From: 66-474 sp035249175
Lineage (GTDB): Bacteria; Pseudomonadota; Gammaproteobacteria; Xanthomonadales; Rhodanobacteraceae
Reading direction: 5' to 3'
DNA: 64,000 bases
Assembly (NCBI GenBank): GCA_035249175.1
Contig: DATFGT010000015.1
Coordinates: 4,441 to 68,440, forward strand
Numbering within the stretch: the stretch's first letter is position 1; each line of letters starts with the position of its first letter. This document shows, piece after piece, positions 36,859-45,903 of this stretch. Made by a program: the position numbers and the translations under genes. The notes under the pieces were generated by a model. The model was not told the origin of the DNA. It ran no database searches and was given only the letters and a program-made list of their open reading frames with translations.

Positions 36859-36954
36859 GACGGCTCCTTTCGGGTGATGGTGCGGCCATCCTAGCGCTTT
36901 GCCGCTTGCGTCGGCAGCCTTCGCAAGCTGCTACGTTACTCGTTACGTCCATGT

Positions 36955-37045
36955 GGCTCGCCCTTCGGGCGACCCGGCCGTCCTTGGCGCTCGCCCTTCG
37001 GGCGACTCGGCCATCCTTGGCGCTCGCTCTTCGGGTCGCCTGCGG
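36955..37045. repeat. Tandem ~33-base repeat, nearly three units
   Basis: Units start at 36955, 36986 and 37019 and share the pattern GG(CG)CTCGCCCTTCGGGCGACTCGGCC(A/G)TCCTT; the last unit is cut short. Each carries the hairpin CGCCC-TTC-GGGCG. It lies in the gap between gluQ and phbB. It can be translated as an Ala/Leu/Arg repeat, but no start site supports a protein. Confidence 0.75.
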
Positions 37046-37119
37046 TGTTCAAACCGGCAGTCCTGCCGATTTAGTCGCGGACTTGCGCGGAAGTGTTCGA
37101 TGCAGGGTTGGCGCCAGAG

Positions 37120-37992
37120 TTACGGCAAATCAACACCGCGCCGCGTGGTGATGCCGCGCACTGCGGCAAGGTCGAACCGTTGCGCGGCGACGTGCAACAG
37201 GGTCCGAACATCCGACATTTCCGGCACGCGCTGGCCGAGGAAACGGAGCGCACGCGCAAGCGTCGCGCGCGGTGCTCGCGTGTCCACCGGCGGCGCATCG
37301 TTGGATTTGGACAGCTTGCGGCCGCCCACATCCACGGCCAGCGGCAGGTGCACGTACGCCGGTGTGGGCAGGCCGAGCAGACGCTGCAGCAGGATCTGGC
37401 GCGGCGTGGAATCCAGCAGGTCGCAACCGCGCACCACTTCGGTAATGCGCTGGGATGCATCATCGACCGCGCAAGCGAGCTGATAGCTCCACAGCCCGTC
37501 GGCGCGCTTCAACACGAAATCGCCGACCGCTTCGCGCACGTTCTGCGCCTGCGGGCCCTGCAACCCATCCTCGAACGCGATCTCCCGATCGGGTACGCGC
37601 AATCTCCACGCGGGTTCCCGGTCGCCGCGGGACGCGCTGATGCAGCGACCGTCGCGATGCACCGCGCCACCGATTTCCAAGTCGGTGCGGCTGCACCAGC
37701 ATGGGAAGGCGTGGCCGTCCGCACGCAAGACTTGCAGCGCGTCCGCATACGCTTCGCCATGCCGTGACTGGAACAATGGTGGTTCGTCCGCGATCAGCCC
37801 CAGTTGTTCCAGCGCGGCGAGGATCGCGTGCGTCGAGCCCGCGACTTCGCGCGGCGGGTCGATGTCCTCGACGCGCAGCAGCCACTGGCCCTGTTGTTGC
37901 CGCGCGCGCAGCCATCCCGCCAGCGCCGCGACCAGAGATCCAAAGTGCAATTCGCCGGTCGGCGAGGGCGCGAAGCGTCCATGATAAATCAC
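37120..37992 (-). CDS. gluQ: Glutamyl-Q tRNA(Asp) synthetase
   Basis: The 290-residue truncated GluRS paralog attaches glutamate to queuosine in tRNA-Asp. HIGH is represented by FAPSPTGELHFGSL, and KMSKS by GGRKLSKSNDAP. The zinc site is CWCSRTDL and downstream residues. It lacks the anticodon-binding domain of GluRS, as expected. GTG 37992 is chosen; AAGGAGG sits just upstream with short spacing. In E. coli gluQ follows dksA; here they are about 8.5 kb apart. Confidence 0.9.
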   Translation of the reverse strand: MIYHGRFAPSPTGELHFGSLVAALAGWLRARQQQGQWLLRVEDIDPPREVAGSTHAILAALEQLGLIADEPPLFQSRHGEAYADALQVLRADGHAFPCWCSRTDLEIGGAVHRDGRCISASRGDREPAWRLRVPDREIAFEDGLQGPQAQNVREAVGDFVLKRADGLWSYQLACAVDDASQRITEVVRGCDLLDSTPRQILLQRLLGLPTPAYVHLPLAVDVGGRKLSKSNDAPPVDTRAPRATLARALRFLGQRVPEMSDVRTLLHVAAQRFDLAAVRGITTRRGVDLP

Positions 37993-38112
37993 ACGGCCTC
38001 CTTGGACTCCCGGTGCGCGGCGGCTAGTATGCGGCAGACGCGTCCGGTGCCGCCCGGCGCGCGCGGGCCGCGCGCTGCCGCGTGGTGGGGAATTCACCTA
38101 CGGGATTTGTCC

Positions 38113-40179
38113 ATGAATGCAGTCAGCGGAATGCCCAAGCGCCGTGAATTGACGATCCGGGGCGTCATCATCGGCATCGTCATCACGATCGTGTTCACCG
38201 CCGCCAATGTCTACTTCGGATTGAAGGCGGGTCTGACCTTTTCGACATCGATCCCGGCCGCGGTGATCTCGATGGCGATCCTGAAGGCAATGCGCGATGC
38301 CACCATCCAGGAAAACAACATCGTGCAGACGGTCGCCTCGGCCGCAGGTACGTTGTCGTCGATCATCTTCGTGTTGCCGGGCCTCATCATCGTCGGCTAC
38401 TGGAGCGGATTTCCATTCTGGATCTCGGCGGGCATCTGCGCGACCGGGGGCATCCTGGGTGTGATGTACACCATCCCGCTGCGGCGCGCGCTGGTGACCG
38501 ACTCGGATCTGCCCTATCCCGAAGGCGTCGCCTGCGCCGAGGTGCTGAAGGTCGGCAGCGGTTCCGCCGAGCAGATCGGCCGCATGGCCGAGGTGGAGTC
38601 GGTGCCCGCCGCGGGCGGCGCGCGTCGAACCACCAGCGCGCCCGATCCCGCCGCGGCAGCAGAGTCCAGCGGTGCGGGCCTCAAGGCGGTGCTGTGGGGT
38701 GCGATCGTGTCGGCGATCTTCTACATCATCGTGCAGACCAAGGTGTTTGCCGCCGCAGTCACCGACTATTTCCGTGTCGGCGGAGATCGTGCCGGTGCGA
38801 CCGGTTTCGACTTCGGCCTGTCGTTCGCGCTGTTCGCGATCGGGCATCTTGTGGGACTCTGGGTGGGCGTGGCGATGTTGGTCGGCGCCGCGATCGGTTG
38901 GGTGTGGGCGGTGCCGTACTTCACGCATCTGCACTGGACGGCAGGCGCGGCGGCTGATATCGCCCAGGCTGGCTGGAGCCACTACGTGCGCTTCATCGGC
39001 GCCGGCGCGATCGGCGTGGCCGCGATCTGGACCTTGGCGAAGCTGGTGAAACCGCTGGCCGGCGGACTCGCCGGGGCCTTCCGCGCGTCGCGTGCGCGAA
39101 AAGCCGGCACCCTGAACGAGTTGCCGCGCACCGAACATGACATGCCGATCGGCATGGTCGGCGTGATCTCGGTGATCTGCTTCATCCCGATCGCGTACCT
39201 GCTTTGGCACTTCGCGGTGAACAACGGACTCGGTGCCGCGACCTGGGTGCTGGTGATCGGCGGCGTGGTGTTCGTGGTGCTGTTGAGTTTCCTGGTGTCT
39301 GCCGTGTGCGGCTACATGGCCGGGCTGATCGGATCCTCCAACAGCCCGCTCTCGGGCGTCGGCATCCTGGTGGTGGTAATCGCCGCCTTGCTGCTGGTGG
39401 TGGGCGTGAAACCGTTTCTGCCTCCGGGCGCCGACAAGGCACTGGTCGGCTTCGCACTGTTCATTACCGCGATCGTGTTCGCGGTGGCGTCAATCGCCAA
39501 CAACAACCTGCAGGACCTGAAAACCGGCCAACTGGTGGACGCCACGCCGTCGCTGCAACAGTGGGCGCTGGTGATCGGCGTGCTGGCCGGCGCGGTGGTG
39601 ATCCCGCCTGTGCTGGATCTTTTGCAAAACACTTATGGCTTTCTCGGCGCACCGGGCGCCAATCCCGCGCACGCGCTGCCCGCGCCGCAAGCCGGCCTGA
39701 TTTCGGCCTTGGCCAAGGGCGTGATCACCGGCGACGTGCCGTGGGACATGATCGGTCTCGGAGCCGGGATCGGCGTCGCGATCATCATCCTCGATGAATT
39801 GCTGGCATTGTCGAAAAAAGGTCCGCGCTTGCCGCCGCTGGCGGTGGGCCTGGGCATTTACCTGCCCACCTCGACCACGTTGATGGTCGTGGTAGGGGCG
39901 CTGGTGGGCGCGTGGTTCGACCGCCGCGCCGAGCGCCGCCCCGGAACCGAGGTGACCAAGCAACTGGGCGTGCTGCTGGCGTCGGGTCTGATCGTGGGCG
40001 AAAGCCTGCTGGCGGTGATCTTCGCCGGCGTCGTGGGCTTGAGCGGCAAGCAGAATCCGATCGCGTTGGTGGGCGACAGCTTTGCAACGCCCTCGATTGC
40101 GATCGGTGGCGTGGTGTTCGCGCTTACGGTGATCGTCCTGTACAGATGGATCATCGGGATGGGCCGCGCCACGGCTTGA
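38113..40179 (+). CDS. OPT family oligopeptide transporter
   Basis: This 688-residue polytopic inner-membrane protein has about 14-16 hydrophobic helices. The N-terminal segment RELTIRGVIIGIVITIVFTAANVYFGLKAGLTFSTSIPAAV and the DLPYPEGVACAEVLK motif are typical of the bacterial OPT family. Members import peptides or metal-chelate compounds; the substrate cannot be read from sequence. It is divergent from gluQ. A 128-base palindromic element follows before htpG. Confidence 0.92.
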   Translation: MNAVSGMPKRRELTIRGVIIGIVITIVFTAANVYFGLKAGLTFSTSIPAAVISMAILKAMRDATIQENNIVQTVASAAGTLSSIIFVLPGLIIVGYWSGFPFWISAGICATGGILGVMYTIPLRRALVTDSDLPYPEGVACAEVLKVGSGSAEQIGRMAEVESVPAAGGARRTTSAPDPAAAAESSGAGLKAVLWGAIVSAIFYIIVQTKVFAAAVTDYFRVGGDRAGATGFDFGLSFALFAIGHLVGLWVGVAMLVGAAIGWVWAVPYFTHLHWTAGAAADIAQAGWSHYVRFIGAGAIGVAAIWTLAKLVKPLAGGLAGAFRASRARKAGTLNELPRTEHDMPIGMVGVISVICFIPIAYLLWHFAVNNGLGAATWVLVIGGVVFVVLLSFLVSAVCGYMAGLIGSSNSPLSGVGILVVVIAALLLVVGVKPFLPPGADKALVGFALFITAIVFAVASIANNNLQDLKTGQLVDATPSLQQWALVIGVLAGAVVIPPVLDLLQNTYGFLGAPGANPAHALPAPQAGLISALAKGVITGDVPWDMIGLGAGIGVAIIILDELLALSKKGPRLPPLAVGLGIYLPTSTTLMVVVGALVGAWFDRRAERRPGTEVTKQLGVLLASGLIVGESLLAVIFAGVVGLSGKQNPIALVGDSFATPSIAIGGVVFALTVIVLYRWIIGMGRATA

Positions 40180-40234
40180 GAAACCGCCGTCGCGTCACCA
40201 GTTTGGGCTGAATTGGCCTGGTTGCGTCGACGCC

Positions 40235-40362
40235 TTCGTCATTCCGGGGCCGCCCGCGTCGCGGACGGAACCCGGAACCCAGCGCCATTGCTGCGACCGG
40301 AAAAGTCACTGGGTTCCGGGTTCCATCACCAATGCGGCCGGTGATGGCCCCGGGATGACGAA
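40235..40362. repeat. Palindromic intergenic element with CGTCATYCC ends, copy 2
   Basis: The outer arms of 17 bases (TTCGTCATTCCGGGGCC at the left, its complement at 40346-40362) differ at one position. Inside is a perfect 16-bp inverted repeat, GGAACCCGGAACCCAG/CTGGGTTCCGGGTTCC, and a CATCACC/GGTGATG hairpin. The ends match the copy at 21958-22038. It ends 41 bases before the htpG start. Confidence 0.87.
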
Positions 40363-40403
40363 CATGTTTTGTTTTGCTGATCTGCTGATATGGAAAAGTT
40401 GTC

Positions 40404-42272
40404 ATGACGACTACTGCTGAAACCCGCCCGTTCGAAGCCGAAGTCGCACAGGTCCTGCGCCTCGTCACGCATTCGCTTTATTCGCACAGGGAAATCTTCC
40501 TGCGCGAACTGGTTTCCAACGCCTCCGATGCCTGCGACAAGCTGCGCTTCGAAGCGATCGGCAAACCCGAACTGCTGGACGGCGACGGCGAGCTGCATAT
40601 CGACATCGAGTACGACAAGGATGCGAAGACGCTCACCGTGCGTGACAACGGCATCGGCATGAGCCGCGATGAAGTGGTGGCGAATCTGGGCTCGATCGCG
40701 AGTTCCGGCACGCGGCGGTTCCTCGAATCGCTGAGCGGCGAGCAGCAGGCCGACGCGCGCCTGATTGGACAGTTCGGCGTGGGCTTTTATTCCGCGTTCG
40801 TGGTGGCGGACAAGGTGACGGTGCTGAGTCGTCGCGCTGGCGCCGATGCGAAAGATGGCGTGCGTTGGGAAAGTGACGGCAAGGGCGAATACTCGCTGGC
40901 CGCGGAAGAGATCGCCACACGCGGGACATCGGTGATCCTGCACCTGAAGGAAGACGACGCCGAATTCCTCAATCACTGGAAACTGCGGGATCTGATTCGC
41001 AAGTATTCCGACCACGTCGCGTTCCCGATCCGGATGAAGAAGGTCAAGGATGGCAAGTCGACCGACGAGTGGGAAACCGTCAATGACGCCTCGGCACTGT
41101 GGGCCAAGCCGAAGTCGGAAATCACCGACGACGAATACAAGGCCTTTTACAAGTCGCTCGGTCACGACTTCAATGATCCGCTCGCGTGGGCGCACAATCG
41201 CGTCGAAGGCAGCCAGCGTTTCACCACGCTGCTTTACATCCCCGCGCAGCCGCCATTCGATCTCCTCATGGGCGGGCGCGACGAGCGCAAGGGGGTCAAG
41301 TTGTACATCAAGCGCGTCTTCATCATGGACGCCGCCGAGGAATTGCTGCCGAACTATCTGCGTTTCGTGCGCGGGGTGGTGGATGCCGACGACCTGCCGC
41401 TCAACGTCAGCCGGGAAATCCTGCAGCACAACCGCCAGATCGAGCGGATCAAGGCATCCTGCGTCAAGCGCGTGCTGGACCTGATCGAGAAGCTGGCGAA
41501 AGACGAGCCCGAGAAGTTCAAGGCATTCCGCACGGCATTCGGCAATACACTGAAGGAAGGCATCGTCGAGGATCCCTCCAACCGCGAGCGCATCGCCAAG
41601 TTGCTGCGATTTGCGTCCACCAAGGGCGAGGGCGCCGAACAGAATGTCTCGCTCGATGATTACATCGCGCGCATGCGGCATGGCCAGGATGCGATCTGGT
41701 ATGTCACCGCCGACAGTTACAAGGCTGCCGCCGGTAGCCCGCAGCTCGAGGCGTTCAAGGCCAAAGGGATCGAAGTGTTGCTGATGTTCGATCGGGTGGA
41801 CGAATGGATTCTCGGCCAGTTCAACGAGTATGAAGGCAAGCCGCTGAAGAATGTCGCCAAGGGTGAGCTGCCGCTCGACGAAACCGACAAGCAGAAGCAG
41901 GAAACAGCGGCGAAGGAAGCCGAGCCGCTGGTGAAGAAGTTGAAGGAATTGCTGGGCGAGCGTGTCGGCGATGTGCGGGTTTCCGCGCGGCTCACCGATT
42001 CGCCGTCCTGTCTTGCGCTGTCCGACTACGAACTCGCGCCGCATCTCGCGCGGCTGTTGCGGGAAGCCGGTCAAGAGGTTCCCGATTCCAAGCCGACGCT
42101 GGAAATCAATCCGGCGCACGCGCTGGTGAAGCGCGTCGAGTCGGAACCCGACGAGGCCAAGGCGGAGGATTTGGCGATGTTGTTGCTGGAGCAGGCCGAG
42201 ATCACCGCGGGTGCGGCATTGCCCGATCCTGCCGCATTCGTGCAGCGGATGAACCGGCTGCTGTCGGCCTGA
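40404..42272 (+). CDS. htpG: Molecular chaperone HtpG (Hsp90)
   Basis: The 622-residue Hsp90 has the GHKL ATPase motifs ELVSNASDACDKLRF, TVRDNGIGM and GQFGVGFYSAFVVAD in its N-domain (about 1-225). The middle domain includes LYIPAQPPFDL and RFVRGVVDADDLPLNVSREIL, and the C-terminal dimerisation domain follows. It refolds or remodels client proteins during heat stress. The stop codon overlaps the start of hslR by one base (TGATG), so these two heat-shock genes form an operon. Confidence 0.97.
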   Translation: MTTTAETRPFEAEVAQVLRLVTHSLYSHREIFLRELVSNASDACDKLRFEAIGKPELLDGDGELHIDIEYDKDAKTLTVRDNGIGMSRDEVVANLGSIASSGTRRFLESLSGEQQADARLIGQFGVGFYSAFVVADKVTVLSRRAGADAKDGVRWESDGKGEYSLAAEEIATRGTSVILHLKEDDAEFLNHWKLRDLIRKYSDHVAFPIRMKKVKDGKSTDEWETVNDASALWAKPKSEITDDEYKAFYKSLGHDFNDPLAWAHNRVEGSQRFTTLLYIPAQPPFDLLMGGRDERKGVKLYIKRVFIMDAAEELLPNYLRFVRGVVDADDLPLNVSREILQHNRQIERIKASCVKRVLDLIEKLAKDEPEKFKAFRTAFGNTLKEGIVEDPSNRERIAKLLRFASTKGEGAEQNVSLDDYIARMRHGQDAIWYVTADSYKAAAGSPQLEAFKAKGIEVLLMFDRVDEWILGQFNEYEGKPLKNVAKGELPLDETDKQKQETAAKEAEPLVKKLKELLGERVGDVRVSARLTDSPSCLALSDYELAPHLARLLREAGQEVPDSKPTLEINPAHALVKRVESEPDEAKAEDLAMLLLEQAEITAGAALPDPAAFVQRMNRLLSA

Positions 42273-42673
42273 TGACCGCAGCCGCGCCCGAGCCTGTACG
42301 CATCGACGCCTGGCTGTGGGCGGCGCGCTTCTTCAAGACACGTGCGCTGGCCAAGCAGGCGGTGGAGCGCGGACGGGTAGAGGTCGCCGGCGCTGCCTGC
42401 AAGCCATCGCACGCGGTGAAGCCGGGCGACGTGTTGCGCATCGTGCGCGGCGAGGAAGTCTTTGAGGTCGAAACGACCGGACTCGCGCACAAGCGCGGCT
42501 CGGTTGCGCAGGCACAAACGCTGTACCGCGAATCAGAAATGTCGATCAGGGCGCGTGAAGCCGCGCGCGAGCAACATCGCGCCGAACGCGCCGGTTACCA
42601 GCCGCCGCCGAAGCGGCCCGACAAACGCGCACGGCGGTTGATTCGCGCCTTGGGCGACATCGATACGCTCTAG
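42272..42673 (+). CDS. hslR: Heat shock protein 15 (Hsp15), S4 domain
   Basis: The 133-residue protein has an S4 RNA-binding domain (VRIDAWLWAARFFKTRALAKQAVERGRVEVAG, about 8-40). A basic C-terminal tail, REAAREQHRAERAGYQPPPKRPDKRARRLI, matches Hsp15. Hsp15 binds stalled 50S subunits carrying nascent chains after heat shock. It is coupled to htpG by a one-base overlap. Its stop codon shares CTAG with the stop codon of the convergent permease gene. Confidence 0.93.
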   Translation: MTAAAPEPVRIDAWLWAARFFKTRALAKQAVERGRVEVAGAACKPSHAVKPGDVLRIVRGEEVFEVETTGLAHKRGSVAQAQTLYRESEMSIRAREAAREQHRAERAGYQPPPKRPDKRARRLIRALGDIDTL

Positions 42674-43977
42674 CCGGTTGACGGGGTGCTTTGCTTGTTC
42701 CGCGCCTGCCAAGTGTATAGCGGGATGCCGAGCGCCAGCAGCACGAAATTCCAGAACACCGCGTCCTTGCCGGCACCGATCACCGCCCACAGGCAGAAGC
42801 CGAATGCGGCGAACGCCAGCAGCAGGTTGCGGGTGCGCACCGGGCGCCCATTGCGGTGCGCCAGTATCACGTCGGCCATCGCGCAAAACAGGTAGCAGAC
42901 GACATTGCCGAGCGTGGTCAGCAGCACCATGAAGGTGAACATCGCGACCATGCCACGGCTGTAGTTGGCCAGTACCATCAGGCTGTTGATGATGCCCGCG
43001 ACCAGCAGCGCCGGCACCGGCGTCCCGCGCGCGGACTCACGCGCGAAAAACTTCGGGAACAAGCCGTCCTTCGCAACCGCCTGCGGGAATTGTCCGGCGA
43101 TCAGCGTCCAGCCGTTCAACGCACCGAAGCAGGAGATCGCCGCGGCGCCCGCGATCAGCCAGCTCGCCCACCCGCCCCACAGCAACCGTCCCGCATCGGC
43201 GAATGGTGCCTGCGATTGCGCGAGTTCGGAAGCGGGCAGCACCCCCATCACCGCCGTGGTGCACGCGATGTAGAGCGCGGCCGCGATCGCGGTGCCGAGC
43301 AACGTGGCGCGCGGAATGGTCTTTTCGGGTTCACGCACGTGCGCGGCCGGGATCGTGGCCGACTCGACCCCGATGAAGGCAAACAGCGTGGCTGCGACGC
43401 AGATGTTGATTGCGCTCAGCGGCGAGCCCGCATGCGGCCCCGGCACCAGCAGGTGTGGATCGAAGCGCGCGAAGCCGAACAACGCCAGGGCCAGCAGCGG
43501 CAGGATCTTCAAGATGGTCGTCGCCACCTGCAGGGTTCCGGCACTGCGGATCCCGATGATGTTGACCGTGACCAGTGCCCATACCGCCGCCATCGCGGTC
43601 AACGCGCCGTACAAGGGTTGCGCGCCCAGCGCGGGGACGAACGCGGACACGTAGCTTGCAAACGCGACGGCAATGGTTGCATTGCCGCCGACCAGCGCGA
43701 TCCAGTACACCCACGCCACCAGGAAACCCACGCAATCGCCGAAGGCTTCGCGACTGTAGGCATAGGGACCGCCCGCGCGTGGCGCGCGCTGTGCGAGCCG
43801 GTAGAACACGCCCGCCAGCAGCAGCGCACCGATCGCACTGACCGCCCATCCGATCAGGCTGTATCCGCCGTAGGGCGCAAGCGAAGCTGGCAGCAGAAAC
43901 ACGCCCGAACCGATCATGTTGCCCAGCACCAGCGTAGTCGCGATGCCAAGCCCGATCTGTCGCTTCGATACGTTCAT
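42670..43977 (-). CDS. APC family amino acid permease
   Basis: The 435-residue inner-membrane transporter has about 12 helices. It begins KRQIGLGIATTLVLGNMIGSGVFLLPASLAPYGG, with the GSG substrate-backbone motif of the APC fold, and continues ARAGGPYAYSREAFGD. The closest pattern is the AdiC/PotE branch of arginine, lysine and polyamine exchangers, but the substrate is not certain. It is divergent from the dimethylargininase gene, starting 98 bases away, which hints at a guanidino or cationic amino acid. Confidence 0.88.
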   Translation of the reverse strand: MNVSKRQIGLGIATTLVLGNMIGSGVFLLPASLAPYGGYSLIGWAVSAIGALLLAGVFYRLAQRAPRAGGPYAYSREAFGDCVGFLVAWVYWIALVGGNATIAVAFASYVSAFVPALGAQPLYGALTAMAAVWALVTVNIIGIRSAGTLQVATTILKILPLLALALFGFARFDPHLLVPGPHAGSPLSAINICVAATLFAFIGVESATIPAAHVREPEKTIPRATLLGTAIAAALYIACTTAVMGVLPASELAQSQAPFADAGRLLWGGWASWLIAGAAAISCFGALNGWTLIAGQFPQAVAKDGLFPKFFARESARGTPVPALLVAGIINSLMVLANYSRGMVAMFTFMVLLTTLGNVVCYLFCAMADVILAHRNGRPVRTRNLLLAFAAFGFCLWAVIGAGKDAVFWNFVLLALGIPLYTWQARNKQSTPSTG

Positions 43978-44075
43978 GGGCGCCCCTTGCGGGCTGAAAC
44001 GGCCGCGCGATTGTACGCTGGCGGCCGGTGCGGAGGGCTATGCTGGCACTCCCGCCAGTTTGGGACGGAGCTGCC

Positions 44076-44843
44076 GTGGCTCGCATCGCCATCACCCGCG
44101 CCGTCAGCCGCGCCTTGGAACACTGCGAGCTGACCCATTTGCCGCGTTGCCCGATCGACTTGGCGCGCGCGCGCCGCCAGCATGCTGCCTATGAAGAGGC
44201 CTTGCGCGAAGCCGGGTGCGAGGTGCGCCAGCTTCCGGAACAGCCCGGCCAGCCGGATTCCGTGTTCGTGGAAGACACGGCGGTCGTGCTGGACGAAGTG
44301 GCCGTGATCACCCGGCCGGGGGCGGCGTCACGGCGCGGGGAGGTGGAATCGATGGCCGCGGCTCTGGCTGGGTTGCGCAAGATCGTGCGTATCGAAGCGC
44401 CCGATACGTTGGACGGCGGCGACGTGCTGCGGCTGGATCGGGTGTTGTACGTCGGCGCCTCTGCACGCAGCAGCGCGGGCGGCATCGCACAACTCGGGCG
44501 GCTGCTGGCGCGGTTCGACTATAGTGTGGTCGCGGTGCCACTACGGGATTGCCTGCATCTGAAGAGTGCAGTGACGCAAGTGGCGCCCGCGCAGGTGTTG
44601 CTGAATCCGGCATGGGTGGATGCCCGGTGTTTCCCGGGATGGGGGTCGGTGTCCATCGATGCTGCCGAACCGCACGGCGCCAACACGTTGCACGTTGGCG
44701 GCGCGCTGATCTATCCGGCTTCGTGTCCCCGCACGGCGGATGCACTACGCAAGCTTGGCATTGACGTGCGCGGCGTGGACATGTCGGAAACCGAAAAAGC
44801 GGAAGGCGGCGTCACTTGTTGCAGCGTGATTTTCGACGCCTGA
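44076..44843 (+). CDS. N(G),N(G)-dimethylarginine dimethylaminohydrolase (DDAH)
   Basis: This 255-residue guanidino-group hydrolase turns methylated arginines into citrulline plus methylamine. Catalytic residues fit Pseudomonas DDAH (254 residues): His161 in CLHLKSAVTQV and Cys248/249 in GGVTCCSVIF. Substrate-site blocks FVEDTAVVLDEVAVITRPGAASRRGE and DTLDGGDVLR are present. GTG 44076 with GGAG upstream gives the family-like N-terminus VARIAITRAV; an in-frame upstream start lacks homology. It is divergent from an amino-acid permease. Confidence 0.9.
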   Translation: MARIAITRAVSRALEHCELTHLPRCPIDLARARRQHAAYEEALREAGCEVRQLPEQPGQPDSVFVEDTAVVLDEVAVITRPGAASRRGEVESMAAALAGLRKIVRIEAPDTLDGGDVLRLDRVLYVGASARSSAGGIAQLGRLLARFDYSVVAVPLRDCLHLKSAVTQVAPAQVLLNPAWVDARCFPGWGSVSIDAAEPHGANTLHVGGALIYPASCPRTADALRKLGIDVRGVDMSETEKAEGGVTCCSVIFDA

Positions 44844-44941
44844 CAAGGATTGCGGGGTTCGTCTGTTGCGAGCTGTGACAAGGGTGCTTGCGCTGACCGG
44901 GCGAGGCGCTGACACTATGCGCGCCAGCCCCGGGGAATACG

Positions 44942-45862
44942 ATGGCGGTATTCGACATCTTCAAGCGGTTCAGGACCCAGACGGCGGCTCCGGCCGAACG
45001 TCGCGAGGACGAGCGCCTGCGTGCCTCGCTCGGCGCGCGCGTGCTGGTGGTGGACGACTCTGCCACCATCCGTGCCGTGCTCGGCAAGATGCTGATGCAG
45101 GATGGCTACGAGGTACTCAAGGCCGCCGACGGCGAAAGCGCGATCGAGATGGCGCAGGCGCAGCTTCCGGAACTGGTTTTTCTGGACATCGTGCTGCCGG
45201 GCATTTCGGGTTTCGCGGTGTTGCGCTCGCTGCGTCGCGACAGCCGTACCCGCACCACGCCGATCATCATGATGAGTGGCAATCAGCAGGCGACGGAACA
45301 GTTCTACGTACAGCGCTTCGGGGCCGACGGCTTCGTCAAGAAGCCGTTCGGGCGGGCGGAAGTCTTCCACGCGATTCGTTCGCTGGTGCAGGCGGGGCGG
45401 TTGTCCGCGCGCGTCGAGTCGATGCCGGTCAACGCGGTTCCCGAGGGCGTCTCGCCGGAAGAATGGAATGCGATTCCGGACGTGGCGATGCCGGACGAAG
45501 CGCATTTGGTGTCGCAGTCGGCGACTTTGGCGCCGGCCTCCAATGACATGCCCAACAAGGCAGCCGAATCCGCATCACCGGTTGCTTCCGGGTCGCGTGA
45601 TTCATCCGGCCAGGCGCCGCAACCGCACGGCGCCACCAATCCGGCAACGCGGACCGCCGCAGCGCCGATCGTTGCGAGTTACTGGTCCATGCCCGCGGTC
45701 AGCATGGCGATGCGGCCGACATTGAGCAGCACCCTGCGCACGGCGCTGGCTTCGGCCACTTCGGTCGTCCTGCATGTGCGGTTTCCGCCGCGGGAACAAT
45801 CATCGGCGGACACTTCAACGCCCGAGCGCGCCGCGCACCCGTCGGACAAGAACGAGGCCTGA
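44942..45862 (+). CDS. Response regulator (CheY/PilG-like) with long disordered C-terminal tail
   Basis: The 306-residue protein has a receiver domain at about 32-150: ARVLVVDDSATIRAVLGKML, phospho-acceptor Asp82 in LVFLDIVLPGISG, and Lys near 136 in GFVKKPFG. The sequence resembles PilG/PilH-type single-domain regulators. The remaining ~150 residues are rich in Ala, Ser and Pro with no recognised output domain. It has no adjacent kinase and converges on mutS. A role in pili or chemosensory signalling is only a guess. Confidence 0.8.
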   Translation: MAVFDIFKRFRTQTAAPAERREDERLRASLGARVLVVDDSATIRAVLGKMLMQDGYEVLKAADGESAIEMAQAQLPELVFLDIVLPGISGFAVLRSLRRDSRTRTTPIIMMSGNQQATEQFYVQRFGADGFVKKPFGRAEVFHAIRSLVQAGRLSARVESMPVNAVPEGVSPEEWNAIPDVAMPDEAHLVSQSATLAPASNDMPNKAAESASPVASGSRDSSGQAPQPHGATNPATRTAAAPIVASYWSMPAVSMAMRPTLSSTLRTALASATSVVLHVRFPPREQSSADTSTPERAAHPSDKNEA

Positions 45863-45903
45863 CCAAATGGGCGCAGGTCGTGATTTTTCGCGACTTTGCA
45901 ACA

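Noticed and set aside
36955..37045. CRISPR-like array
   Set aside because: Units are contiguous with no unique spacers, and no cas genes occur in the window.
36906..37151. An 81-codon frame across the tandem repeat encoding an Ala/Leu/Arg repeat peptide
   Set aside because: It is produced by the repeat itself; there is no ribosome binding site, and the frame extends into the gluQ antisense strand.
40175..40203. Possible sigma-32 promoter for htpG (CTTGAGA, then CACCAGTT)
   Set aside because: It overlaps the stop codon of the upstream transporter, lies 200 bases from htpG behind a palindromic element, and the -10 match is poor.
40326..42119. A 597-codon frame antisense to htpG
   Set aside because: Shadow of a highly conserved chaperone gene, with no supporting ribosome binding site or motif.
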